Shown here: positions 22,301-33,600 of the stretch, one piece after another
Numbering within the stretch: the stretch's first letter is position 1
How the letters are laid out: every line of letters begins with the position of its first letter
NCBI GenBank assembly: GCA_016271365.2
Contig: CM057449.1
Span: 1,560,622,501 to 1,560,686,500 of the forward strand
Direction of reading: 5' to 3'
Length of the DNA: 64,000 nucleotides
From: Neoceratodus forsteri
Taxonomy: Eukaryota > Chordata > Ceratodontiformes > Ceratodontidae
Notes under the pieces: generated by a model
The model's database searches: none
Seen by the model: only the letters and a program-made list of their open reading frames with translations
What the model was told of the DNA's origin: nothing
Position numbers and translations under genes: made by a program

Positions 22301-23690
22301 AACTTTTGATTAAGCTGGTACAGACGTTCTATACCTGGTAGGTCAATATGGCAACTTGTACACATGAAGAAATATAAGTAATTAGGGGGTACCAGGGAAA
22401 GTTTCTGGAGGGGGTTTTGTCCTTAGATCAGCAAAAGACTTTTGATAGTGTCCTACATGATTACTTGTTTTCTGTTTTACCTGATTATGGTATACCAACA
22501 GAATTTATTAGATGTATCAGAATTTTGTACACTAATGCCCTGACACCTGTTAATGGACATAAGGGAAATTAAATTGTAGTTTAGAGAGGAGTTAGACTGG
22601 GTTGCCCTTTTAGTCCTCTTTTATAAGTGTTTTTTTTTTTTTAGCTCCCCTGGTAAGATGCATGCAACAACATAGTTTTATAAGAGATACTAGGCACGCT
22701 GTAGGTGGGACACATTTATCTAACATGTACTGGCATATGCAGATAATCTCCAATTTCACAGGTGAAGAATCCAGAAGAAATGGCTATATAGGCTTTTTTC
22801 AAATTTACACAGATTTCTGCTTGTGCAGTTAATAAATAAAAAAAAGTATTGGATTTAGAATAGGTAGTACTGTGGCTAACCAAGGAAAGACTGCTGGTAT
22901 TAAGATTCCTCAACAACCTGTTGACGTTTTAGGGGTACTTTCTGGTTCATAAAAGTTACCAGAAGAAAACTGGGGAGAACAGGTTGAGATTGGAGTAAAA
23001 AAGTTCAACAATGGAAAGACTGGACAGTGTCCAAACTGAAGAGAGCAGCATTAATTAAAACATGTCTTCTACCCATATTTTAATTTTTATCTCATGTATT
23101 TTCTTCACCTGTTGGTATGGAATCATGGATAATGAGTTTGTTTGTTCAGTTATTATGGGGGAGCCATTTAAATCCGGTGCGAAGAGAAGTAACACACCTC
23201 CCCATAAAGTATGGAGGTATTAATATGGTCCACCCTATTGTATTTTTTATTCCTTTTTTTTTTTTTTAACATTATTTTTTTCAGCAAGGCATTCTCTGAA
23301 GACTATGTAGTTACTGTGGTGGAAGGAAGTTATATTTCAGGGCCTACACACCCATTTGACTGCCCCGCAGTCAGAATTCTTGCTCATGCAGATGACATCT
23401 GCATCAGTTTAAAATCAGGAGGATGGGCTAAAATTCTTACATATATTTAACAGATTTACAGATGTGACGGAATCAAAAATTAAGATCCCTGAAAGCAGGG
23501 GAACATATTTGGGAACTAATCTGAGAAATTATTAGTTTGGGAGATGGGGGATCACTGTATCTCAACAGAATTTGAAACTATTGGGAGTACAGTTTGGAAT
23601 GGGAGATACGGCATTTGCAAATCGGGAAGAATGTCTAATGCACCAAGAAATGTTACACTGTGAAAAAATAAGTCCATCTCAAAATGGAAA
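19397..23690 (+). mobile_element. Tx1-like LINE: ORF1 end, endonuclease, RT
   Basis: The sequence resumes with an acidic ORF1 C-terminal part (19399-19611, then 20440-20640 after a CR1 insertion). The endonuclease region gives 'LINVYTPQIKS' (about 21000), 'LVFGGDFEL' (about 21100), 'LISRAGLIDGCR' (about 21200) and 'TYFWDKLSTRI' (about 21260). RT gives 'LGEDGLPNEL' (about 22065), 'LDQQKTFDSVLHDYLF' (about 22425) and 'GVRLGCPFSPLL' (about 22600). The motif LDQ.K.FD...HDYLF is typical of Tx1 rather than L1. Stops and frameshifts are frequent. The C-terminus continues at 27591-28400 beyond a CR1 copy and a foldback element. Confidence 0.8.
19755..20440 (-). mobile_element. CR1 LINE 3' fragment
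   Basis: On the minus strand it encodes the C-terminal ORF2 block 'NKMLGCIAWGTSS', 'VILPLYRSLIRPHLEYCVQ' and 'LLEEVQRRATKMIQGLG' (20400-20146), followed by the 3' region ending near 19755 with gactcgggccataaggcctt. It is 5'-truncated at about 20440 and inserted in the Tx1-like ORF1 region. Confidence 0.85.
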
Positions 23691-23844
23691 CCTAGATTCT
23701 GATAAAGGAGGGACTCTGTCTCCACCCCCTTGGGGAGCTGGAGGAATGCAGGAAAAGGCTGACTGGTAAGGTACAGACCAAGGGAAGACAGAATCCCAAC
23801 GGGAACACAAGCAGGGGAAATGGAAGCACAGGGAAAGGGTGGAA

Positions 23845-24672
23845 GGTAGTCCTGCTAAATGCCAGGAGCTTGGGCAATAAAATGCCTGAGCTCCAGGTGA
23901 TGCTAACTGAGGGAGAGGTGGATGTGGCAGCGGTCACTGAGACCTGGGCCACTGTAGGGCATGACTGGGACCTGAACCTGGAGGGTTACACCATGTTCAG
24001 GAAGGACAGGGGGAGGGAAGGGGAGGAGGGGTAGCACTAATGGTCAAAAACTGCATTGTCATAGGAGGAGTGGAGGAGGCGGAGGGAACTGTGGAGACGA
24101 TTTGGGTTACCTTGATAACAAGGAGGGGCAAGAGAATAAAAATAGGAGTGGTGTATAGACCCCCTGTGCTGTCGGAGGAGCTGGAGGAGAGTCTGTTGGC
24201 AGATGTTGGGATACGCTGCGGCTTGGGCAGGGGAAGGGTGGCGGTGTTTGGGGACTTAAACATGCCAGAAACAGACTGAGAGACTATGACATCCTCGGTG
24301 GCCAAGGAACAGAGATTGTTGGATGTCTTTCAGGACGCGTTCCTAACTCGGCAGGTGGGGGAACCGACCAGGGAGGCGGGAATACTGGATGTGGTCCTGG
24401 CAGATAGTGACCAGATTGGGGGCCTGGAGGTAAGGGACCCATTGGCAGGGAACGACCATGCCACGGTCTGGTTCTGCCTGAACCTAGGAGGGGTACAAGG
24501 CTGCACAAAGACCGGGGTAACTGACTTCAGGGGGGCGGATTTCAAGGAAATGGGAAGGATCCTTAAGGAGCACTTCAATGGGATTGGGCCAGACACGGAC
24601 ACTGACAGTAGGTGGGAAATCATCAGGAGGGGGGTGCAGGATGCTACCAGCACCTACGCAAGAGTAAGATGA
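23845..24672 (+). pseudogene. CR1 ORF2 endonuclease domain
   Basis: Pieces in order are 'LLNARSLGNKMPELQVML' (about 23852), 'VDVAAVTETWATVGHDW' (about 23920), 'IGVVYRPPVLSEEL' (about 24143), 'VAVFGDLNMPETD' (about 24240), 'ILDVVLADSDQIGGLEV' (about 24380) and 'DPLAGNDHATVWFCL' (about 24440). The last carries a DH catalytic pair (the usual SDH serine is Asn). A one-base shift near 24025 and a stop after PETD break it. The domain nicks target DNA to prime reverse transcription. Confidence 0.8.
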
Positions 24673-25554
24673 AAATGCGGTAGGGCCCGAAAACCCTGCT
24701 GGTGGACCAGGGAGGTTCAGAAGGTAGTGAGGGGAAAGAAGGCGGCCTATAGGCAATTTAAGTGCTCAAGGAGTTAAAGGGATCGAGGAGAGTACGAGCT
24801 GATGGCCAGAAGGGCCACTAGGGTGGTGAGGGTGGCTAAGGCAAGGAAGGAGCAGAACCTGGCCAGGGAAATTACGAGAGGGAACAAGGGGTTCTTTAGA
24901 TACACTGGGGAAAAACGAAGGGTGAAGGGGAAGATTAGCAGGATTAAAACAGGGGAGGGATGGGCACAAGACCCAGGGGAGCAGGCTGAGGTACTAAATG
25001 AGTACTTCACCTCAGTTTTCACCAAGAAAAATGGGGGGCTGCATCATACATGGGAGTAGACAGTGAAACTGAAGTGGGGGGACCCTACCGACCGGGTCTG
25101 GGAAAGGGGGGGGCATCACTGGCAGGTGGAGGAAGGCAAAGCAGGGAGACAAGGTAGCGGAGGTGGAAATCACGACAGAGAGAGTGAGGGAAACCCTCGG
25201 GTCCCTTAAGACGGAGAAGGCACCGGGGCTGGATAAATTACATCCCAGAGTGCTGAAGGAACTGGCGGATGTCCTGGCAAAACCCCTGGCGGAGCTCTTC
25301 AGCATCTCTCTAAGGACAGGGTACATTGATTCGTCCTGGGGAAATCGTGTCAGACAAACCTTGTGGAGTTTTATGACTGAGTGACGAGTGCCTTGGACCT
25401 AGGTAGACCAGTGGACGTCCTCTTTCTTGACTTCAGCAAGCCGTTTGACTCTGTTCCTCATGGGGGCCTGTTGGATAAGCTGGGAGAAATGGGGATGGGG
25501 AACCAGATGATCAGATAGATAGGAAATTGGCTACAGGACCGAACCCAGAGGGTC

Positions 25555-26145
25555 GTGGTTGGCGGGATAGTCTCATCCCCAAGGAGGGTCATTAGTGGGT
25601 TCCCTCAGGGATCGGTCCTTGGGCCCCTCCTGTTCAACGCCTACATCTCTGACATAAGGAAGGGTATCAGGAGTGAGATGAGTCTCTTTGCGGATGACTT
25701 GAAATTGGGGGCAGTGGTGGATGGGGAGCAGGGAAGGGTGGCCCTACAGGGGGACCTGGAGGCTCTGGAAAGGTGGTCTAGAAAGTGGAAGCTGAGGTTC
25801 AATGCAGGGAAATGCAAGGTACTGCACCTGGGAGCCAGAAACCCAGGCCAAGTGTACACCCTGTGGGGTGAAATGCTACAAGTCTCGACGGCTGAGGGGG
25901 ACCTGGGGCTGGTGGTGGATGTCAAGATGAACAACTCGGAGACTTGTAGGAGGGCAGTGGCAAAGGCCAACAGGATGCTGGGATGCATCGCTAGGGGGAT
26001 CACCTCCAGAAGGAGGGAAGTGATACTCCCACTGTATAACTGTTTGGTGAGGCAGCACCTAGAGTACTGCGTGCAGTTTTGGAGGCCACATTTAAAGAGG
26101 GACATTGAACTCCTGGAGAGGGTCCAGAGGAGGCAAACAAAATGA
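25555..26145 (+). pseudogene. CR1 ORF2 reverse transcriptase, second half
   Basis: The longest clean CR1 RT frame in the window, about 196 codons. It has '[19 protein letters not shown]', then 'LFADDLKLGAVVDGEQG' with both catalytic aspartates, then 'WSRKWKLRFNAGKCKVLHL', 'NRMLGCIARGITSRRREV' and 'LVRQHLEYCVQFWRPHL'. The frame breaks just after 'LLERVQRRQTK'. The catalytic FADD box is intact here, but motif A upstream is shifted and the finger region is deleted. Confidence 0.85.
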
Positions 26146-26636
26146 TTTGGGGCTTGGGGGACAGGACCTATGGGGAGAGGCTCGAAGAGCTAAATATGTA
26201 CACATTGGAAAAGAGAAGGACCAGGGGACAATGATAGAGGTCTTCAGGTACATGAAGGGGTAAATAGGGGAGGAACAGTCAGGGGTTGCAAGGAAGGAGA
26301 AGGGGCCACTAGAGGGCATGGGTGGAAGCTGGAGGGGAAGATTCAGGGAGAAAGGAGGAGGTGCTACTTCACTAAGAGGGTGGTGGAGCCATGGAATGCG
26401 CTGCCTAGGGGGCTGGTGGAGGCTGAGACGGTGGAGGGGTTCAGGAGGGGGTGGGACAGGTACAGGGGAAGGGTTCTGGAAGCAAAATCCAATGCAGCGA
26501 CAATATCCAGAACTGGGAAGGGAGAAGCCAGAGAAGGCGAGGGGGGCAGCAAGGTCAGCTCCCAGGGTGGGGGCTGACCAAATGAGCAGACGCGAAAGAC
26601 CGTTAGGCCTATTCTGCTGGCATTTTAGTATGTTAG

Positions 26637-27106
26637 TAAAAGTGTTTTACTGATAAAAGTTATATCCTCGTAAAATTCTGCATACGGGTCCCAAGGAATT
26701 CCCATTTTTTTTTCTGTTGCCATGCTCTGCCCCCACACTCACGGGACGTGATGACGATATGCCAGTGACAGCGTGGATGTATTTATTATACTCCAATGGG
26801 CGTATCATTTTTAGTCTGTTTTTGAGAATGTACATTTACAAGAAATCTCAGCACTGGTCGACTCAACAAGGACTTGTTAGTCGATCATGCCCACGCTTCA
26901 TTGCCGAGCGGCCATTATATTACTAAAAACAGATTGTAAAGTATCCGCCCATTGAGTATAATGGAGTGTGCCCCAGCGCTCTCACTGGCATATTGTCATC
27001 ACGTCCATGAGCACGTGGGCAGAACTTATGACCAGGAAGTCCTTGGGACCCGGTGTGCAGAGTTTTACGAGGGCTATGACTTTTTATTAGTAAAACACTT
27101 TTGGGG
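26637..27106. mobile_element. Foldback element with ~190-bp inverted arms
   Basis: The left arm (26637-26830) starts aaaagtgttttactgataaa, and the reverse complement of the right arm (26920-27106) starts aaaagtgttttactaataaa. Shared words follow in order: cctcgtaaaa, gggtcccaagga, gacgtgatgac, aatatgccagtgag or its variant, and tcaatggg or its variant. About 90 bp lie between the arms. There is no transposase frame. It follows immediately after the 3' end of the plus-strand CR1 copy. Superfamily unknown, and no clear target-site duplication was seen. Confidence 0.75.
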
Positions 27107-27590
27107 ATATGCATCATATCCTGATCCTTTGGCGGCAATGCACCCATATGTATGGTGCAGGGACTCATCATGGTGAGTTTTTTTTTTTTTGTTTGTTAAA
27201 AGAGGTAAATGTGTAACTAAGAATTTTACACACTCTGTCAATGTGGGTTGCTTTGATAAATCCCTCAAGCTTTGCTATCGGAGTTTATGTAGCATCCTAC
27301 ACCTTGGACTTCTGTAAACTTCTAGTAACACACAGCTACCCATGTATTATTCTTTATTTAATACCTTGTTTTCTGTTTGTAAGCTATGTTTTCCCACCAC
27401 CAGCCAGACTTGAAACAAGGTTTTTATAGTATATTCTTTTAAGGATTGTGGAGCTGTAGACTGACTCCTGTCATTCGTGAAATCACTTGTAAGTCAGTGG
27501 GGGATGGTGGGCTTGGCATGGGGAACTCCTCTCTCTCTCTTTTTTTTTTTTTTTTTTGGGGGTTCATAAATTCTATTTTTTAAGCAAACA
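27107..27590. other. No gene recognised
   Basis: AT-rich DNA with a T-run after 27178 and a CT/T tract near 27531-27558. A catcatg|gtgagt donor-like site at about 27173 has no convincing acceptor partner. No domain was seen. Confidence 0.35.
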
Positions 27591-28400
27591 TGGGCCCAGT
27601 CTTTAATCAGACTAGTAAGGAAAGCATCCCTATGGTAAAAGAATGGGTAGAACCATTCATAGATAGCTGGGCAAGGGGGCAGATCAAGTCTTGCAACTTA
27701 TTGCGGAAATATGCTACCCCAGCATATGAGATGGATGTCCTGAGTAAAATTCGACAGTGGATGATTTTCTTTGGCCCTAGAAACAGCTTTCACTGTTAAG
27801 CCAAGACGAAACTTAGAATTTAGTCCCTGAGATGAAACTTTCAGTTCTGTTAGATTTTCCTTTTTGTCCTAGTAGTAATTGAGGTGACATATTATTGGTG
27901 GCGAATACTGATAACACCCCTGAACACGTGTCGGGCCTGCAATGGCTGTGTTTCCAAGGACGGCTTGGAGTTCACGATACTCTAAAACAAATCCTCTAAA
28001 GAAAGGTATTGTCCAAGACATGCTTGCAGTAGTGTGGCAGTATCTCAGAATCACATGTTCTTTGAGTGCCCATTTTGCAATTGATTTTTGGCATCAGCTA
28101 GCCCAAATATGGGACAACTCCATATGGGTAAACAGCAATCTACGTGGCAGTAGTGTTCAGTGTTTTCCACGGTTGGAAACATTTTCACAGTAGCGCACGT
28201 AGAGTATGTTTTGCGGTTGGTTATTAATGCTTTCTGTGGTTGAGCAGATGTACTCTGACAACCCAACAAAAGGTGAACTCGCCAGCTGAGATTATACTCA
28301 TAATTTCGATGACTCTGTTGAAAATTTACAAAGCTGAATATAAGAATTTGAAGACAAAACCCTTTCAGCAGTTCTGTAAACACTGACTCTGGATGAAACA
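27591..28400 (+). mobile_element. Tx1-like LINE ORF2 C-terminal part
   Basis: Decayed but recognisable LINE C-terminus. 'WVEPFIDSWARGQIKS' (about 27640) is followed by the cysteine/histidine cluster 'CPRHACSSVAVSQNHMFFEC' (about 28013-28070), then 'FWHQLAQIWDNSIWVNS' (about 28088) and 'LLKIYKAEYKNLKTK'. The C...H...C pattern with 'MFFECP' is the C-terminal knuckle of Tx1/L1-type ORF2. It fits as the continuation of the element interrupted at 23690. The 3' end is not clear beyond about 28430. Confidence 0.65.
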
Positions 28401-28621
28401 TTTGCTCGAGACTGATGTAACTTAATGTGGTCTTTCTTAGTCTTGTAATATTATTGCTGTTTAGACTCAGTCAGCATTTATGAAGGATGAATTACTTCTT
28501 AATACAGATGCAGTTGGTTAATTCATTACCGGTACATCACATATTTCTAATATTTTCTATTTGATATTCTTTTCTGTTCATTTTTGAATGCACGAACCAT
28601 CGATGATATATAGTTTGGTGA

Positions 28622-30483
28622 TTATTTATTTAGTTTTGGTAACCGGGTAGGCCCACTGAGACCATGACGGTCCTTTTTCAGGGGCGACTTGGAGTTAATT
28701 TTACATGCAGTAATTGTTTGATAAGCAGAAGTATAGTAGACAGTGACACTAGCAGTGAGATTCCCTCACAATTTATAACATTCACAAACAGTAAATTGTA
28801 TACAAACCAGGTAATATTATCATTTCTGACATTTGTCATTCCGTGAAAGACAACTATGCAAACACATAAGCACATAATTTACATCAAGTGCTTTATGGCA
28901 GCAGAGCAGAGGGGTCTCAGCGATTGCAGCTGCATTGACTGAGCTCTGAGAAGTGCACCTTAAGTCTCTTTTTTTTAAAGTCCCCCAAGGGATGAACAAT
29001 TCTGCAGATTCTCAGGGAGTGCATTCAATATGGGTGGGATGCTTGCCGGAAAGTACCTTTGTCCAAATGGATGCTCTGACTTTGGGCACATTGAAGAGTA
29101 CGCGGCCCGAGGATCGGAGGGATCTTCCAATTGGTTTGTCAGAGAGCAATCCAGCCAAACTTGGGGGGGGCATTTATCTGCTTAAGTTTGAAGGCCAGAC
29201 ATAGGGATGGGTATTGTAATCGCCCTTCTAGTGATGGCCACGATAGAGCACGTAGTACCTGGCAGTTGTGTTCACAGAGCGGGGCTCCTAAAGCATAATG
29301 GCTAACCTGGTGGTAAATGGTTCTAAACTTTTGTATTTCCACTCCTCTGACAATTAGTAGAACTGGTGTGCACCATAGAACAGGATGGGTAGTAGAGTGC
29401 CTGTTACCACCTTTAGTCGGGATTCTCGAGTAAGGAAGAGGCTTAGGCAGTAGAGCAGGCCAAGCTTCTGATTCACGTCTTGGTCAGCTGGTCGATGTGC
29501 ATCTTAAACATGCAGTTTTGATCTAGGGTTATACCTAAATATCTGATGGATTCAACCACTTCAACTGTTGATCCATCGGTGAGAGTAGGAGTCAGAATTG
29601 ATCTGTCTTCAAGATTTGTTGTGTCGAATAGTACTGCCTTAGTTTTTTCCCCATTTAGGACTAGGTTGTTTTTTTACCAACCATTCCTCAAGGAATTGTA
29701 GGTCACTTGTCAGCTCTGCGTTCAGGGCAGCTATGTCCTTGGAGGGCCTGTATAGTACTGTGTCGTCAGCATACTGGGTAATGCTTGACTTACTGCAGTT
29801 GTTAGGCATCTTTTTTTTTTTTTTTATATTTCTGTTTATCTACCTCCTATGTCCCTGCCAGAGCCGCACCATTGGGAGTCACCCATTAAGCCTGTCCCTG
29901 CCAGCGCCTTACTTGACAGCCCTGGTCCCTCCATCCAGCCTCTGATACCTCCCGGGCGGGTCGGGTGGGAACAGACCCCAGACTCTTGCAATCTTGTCAG
30001 GGTCCCGGACTGCAGACAGGCACTGGCACATCGGGATCCCGGATCGGCGCTCCATCTTCCCGGCTCTGGAGGTTTTTTCCCCTTGTTCTGTGGGACATTG
30101 CGTGCCTAACGTCATGGCATACGTGTCGAGGTCCACAACCTCCCCCCTCCCTCCTTGAAGGAGCTGCCTCTGAAGCTGACTGATCCCAGGCCTACGCCTG
30201 TGACCAATCGTACCCCAGTGACTCCGGCATGCTGTCGTGCCCCCAACCTCTGCCAGGGGTCACTGCTTGCCAGACTGAAATCTCTCCCTCCCCCCCGGAG
30301 AAGGCGAGCTGTCATCCCGGACGGCTCAGCCTTTCTCCCACTAGCCAAACCCCCGGCCGAGTTGGCTCCCAAACACGGGTCGCTGGCGTGGTACGAGGTG
30401 TGGCGTCCAGCGCCTCAATCCTCAGCACCACCAGGCCGGCGTAGTAGTTAGGCATCTTATTGATAAATATAGAGAATAGTAGG
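28622..30483 (-). mobile_element. Rex1-like LINE, 3' half
   Basis: The 3' end lies at the left: tatttagttttggtaaccgg, gtaggcccactgagaccatg, then cctttttcaggggcgac. It is the same terminal block as at 8.4 and 46.7 kb. Coding pieces on the minus strand are 'LLFSIFINKMPN' (about 30470), 'SSITQYADDTVLY' (about 29780) with intact catalytic aspartates, 'NNLVLNGEKTKAVLFD' (about 29660) and 'SIRYLGITLDQNCMFKMHI' (about 29550). The C-terminus is decayed. It is split by a GC-rich retroposon (29813-30446) and truncated by the DIRS insertion at 30484. The missing upstream part resumes at 36131-36240. Confidence 0.85.
29813..30446 (-). mobile_element. GC-rich poly-A retroposon, copy A
   Basis: A GC-rich block flanked by perfect 12-bp target-site duplications gttaggcatctt at 29801-29812 and 30447-30458. 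T-run at the left edge means it inserted on the minus strand with a poly-A tail. The 5' portion (right side) shares about 200 bp with copy B at 47375-47928: cctggtggtgctgagg, ggacgccacacctcg and gatgacagctcgcc. The last bases before the tail, ggaggtagataaacagaaat, also resemble copy B. The central parts do not align by eye. No long coding frame with a domain. Perfect duplications indicate a fairly recent insertion. Confidence 0.8.
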
Positions 30484-30497
30484 TTCTCTCTCCTAAG

Positions 30498-30612
30498 CTG
30501 GTCTCCGGGCTTCCTTACACCTGGGCTGTACCTCCTGATGCTGGTGGTAGGCAGGACTAAAGCTCTGCAGTAGGGGAATAGGAAGCCCTCCAGATCCTGT
30601 TGTCTCCAGTTT
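30498..30612 (+). repeat. Left inverted terminal repeat of decayed DIRS
   Basis: Inverted match to 35990-36095. Paired words include gggctgtacctcctgatgct, ggtggtaggcag, ctaaagctctgcag, gggaataggaagccctc and cctgttgtctcc. Confidence 0.85.
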
Positions 30613-33600
30613 ACTTCCTGCCTTCAGTCTGGCAGGTACTCTGCAAGCAGATCTCTGCCATGTGGCAGAGCTGAAGACAGCAGACTGTAAGTTAAGCGAT
30701 TTTGGTTTAATGGGGATTTCAGAAATCACAGCTGTATTTAAGATCTCCAGTGTGGGTGCCAGTCTCAGCCTTTTAAGCTGCACAGTCCAGCCTCATTTCA
30801 CTGGGTTGTTTTTTCCCCGCTCTTTAGGCACTTGGCCTGGAATGCTCATTCAGTGCACTGAAAGTGTGTTTTGGGGAACTAAAACGGGCACCGGAGTGCT
30901 GAGAAAGGATGATTGACCCCATACCATCGGGTTGTTTATTCTGCAAGTCTGTTTTGAGGAATCAAAACGGCACTGGAGTGCTCATAAAGGATGACTGGCC
31001 CAATTTCATCGTGGTGCTTTTCTCCCATACTTTCTGCCTCGATTCGGCAATGTTCAGGTCAGAATAAGTGGCAGCCACCATTTTCACTGCAGTGAAGATC
31101 TGGGCTAGGGGAGTGAAAACAGCACCGGAGAGCCTCTGTCAAGTAAAAGTCCCGGTAATGAAGTAAAAACGGCACCAGAGGACTTGGGGAAGATATATAA
31201 CCGCTCAGACGGCAGCCCCGTATTTTTTATTTTTTTTTTCCATTGGTGACCGGCGTCTTCTGGTATCAGCCGCTCAATGATGGTGGGCCAGCAACATAAC
31301 AGTGGCAGCTCCCGACAGGGAGCTTTCGTCGGCGAGCACTGCAGGGTATGAGGAGCCCTAATCGGGAGCAGGAGAACTCCTCAATGCTCACGGCAAGGGA
31401 ACTCTGCATCAACGAGAGTTAAGGGTCTCAAATCGTCATAATCAGAGGCAAGGCTGGCAGTCCAATTCCCTCAGCCGCTCGTCCACGACGGAATGACGGA
31501 CCAGCAGCGTGGCTTTAGCGACTCGTCCTTGTTCAGGAATTCCAGGGGACGCCTATGGCGTGGAGGAGCTTTTCCAGGAGCCTTTGCCTGAGCTGCTCTG
31601 CCCAATCCATCAAGAAGTGATGCACACAGGGTTATATGCATAGGTTCCCCAGAGGCTGGATCCCTGCATATTCTAGTAGGACTAAAATAAAAGGATGGAA
31701 TTTGGCCCTTACAGGACTAGCACAATTCTTAAAGAGCCAGTACATTTATTCTCCGCTTCAGCAGCATCAGGAAGCTATGGGAGTACGCTGAATTAAAGGG
31801 AAGTAGGGCCTTTTGTGGTGTTATGGCCTCACACAAGCCTCACAGGGGCAGAAAAGACCAGTGCTGCTAGTCCCCTGCTCCTAATTCACCTTGGCTGTGC
31901 CGCTTTGCCTAAAATGTCTGAAGGGCAACATCTATGAATGAGGAAGACGTTATGGAGGTAGACCCTCCTTGGCTCAGTCTGATAGCCCACAAGTCAGAAT
32001 AAGCGGCAGCCACCAGAGGGACCCAGCAGTCTGCAGCCCCCTCTGACACCAGACCTCACAAAACAGTTAAATAGGGCCTCGCTCTGGATCCAGTATGCAT
32101 CGATGGACAAACTGGGTTCACCAGATATGAGACCTCACTAGAGGGTACAGAAATGGGACCATCCATATTCTCGTTTCAGAGAGGCAGTTGTCCTAGGAGG
32201 ATCAACATTCCTCTCACCATAGGAGAAAGATGAGATATAGAAGGAAATCTAAAGCATTGCAGGATACATTTCTAAGACTGCAGTTTATCCTCTTCTGGAG
32301 GGGGAGCGAGTGGGCGAAACCTTGACCAAAACCGGGGTCACAGTCGAGATTTCCCTTGGATCTCACCCGGTGGCTCTCATTCATCAGAAACAGGTTTTTC
32401 ACCTGACATCTACTCCCACACAGGCAACAGTTTTTCCTACTCCTACCATAAGGGAGATGGCTGAAGGAGGAGCGGCAGCTCTCTAAGTCTTCTCCCCTAC
32501 CTAGTGCCCCAGAAGATCTTAGGCTTTTCAGGCTTAGAAAGAAGCAACCAGAAAAATGGGTAAACTGCCGCAGAAGCTACCCTCTGATTTCAAACCGAAC
32601 CAAACAGATGGTCATTGGACAGGAATGTAGAGGCCTTGCTTGCGCAGCAAACCTGTCAGAGGAGGCTGCCCGGGGTGATGCCCAAACCTCGGCTCGCCAC
32701 TACCCCTGGCTTTGGTCCTAGCAGGCAGGGACGTCTTTGAAGAGGTGTTTGGTAGGATATGCCACAGTCAAGGGCAGGGGCAGTTCAGGGTCCTGAGACA
32801 CCAGATGCCGAATTTCATGACTGCGCTTATAACTGGGATCAAACTCTTAACTTCTCGAGGAAAAAGAGTATGGATCTCCTTACGTAGCCAATATACCCTC
32901 AAAAGGAGCCAGTCCAGTGGAGAGGGTGGCACCACAGATACAAGGATCAACAAGTAGTTTCAACTTATCTGGGCCCATCCTGGAGTAGGGGGCAGACTTT
33001 CATATTTTCTCGAGGAATGGGTCCAAACCAAGTCGGTCAGATGGATCCTACACTTCACCAGCAAGCCCCCACTACCTCGTGGCCCCCCCCATCTCCGGTA
33101 ATCCATCCAAAAAACACAACCCCTTTCAGTCAGGGGATATTGAGCAAAGTTCCCCCACAGAGATCAGCTAGGGAGTTGCTTCCTATTCTTCATGGTGCAG
33201 AAAAGCACAGGGGGTTTCAGGTCCCTCCTACATATCAAAGTCCTGAACAATTTTATCCTCCGCTGACCCATCAAGGCAGAAATCTGGTCATCAGACATCA
33301 GGGAACTGCAAAAAGGGGCTCTTTCTGACATCCATCTTTTTGCAAGAGACCCACCAGCAGATTCCTATTCTGGAACTACACAAGCACCAGCTTAAATTCA
33401 AGGTGGGGGAGCAGTTCTTCTGTTCAGAACTCGGCCATTTGGGTACCCCAGACCCACTGACATTATTAAAGATACCTGTAGTGGGCATAGCTCACATTAA
33501 GGCTCCACAGCTCAACCAAACAGTACATGCAGGGGCAGAGGTAGCCACGGACCCGTTGACAAGTGGATTTTTCATTTATTGGAGATCAAGTTCTCCAACT

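Larger units (their letters stand above)
23691..26636 (+). mobile_element. CR1 LINE with internal RT deletion
   Basis: The copy starts at the ORF1/ORF2 boundary and runs through endonuclease, RT and the shared 3' end (ggcctattctgctggcattt then tagtatgtta, ending about 26635). Near 25330 the finger phrase 'SISLRTGYIDSSW' jumps directly to 'GNRVRQTLWSFMTE', skipping the template-binding section ('YRPVSLTS...QHGF') seen in other copies, so about 200 bp are missing. It has relatively few stops for a dead copy and looks younger than the CR1 at 14.2-19.2 kb. It separates the RT and C-terminal parts of the Tx1-like LINE. Confidence 0.85.

Noticed and set aside
27100..27180. Second host exon ending at a gtgagt donor
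   Set aside because: No credible acceptor, and the left part belongs to the foldback element arm.
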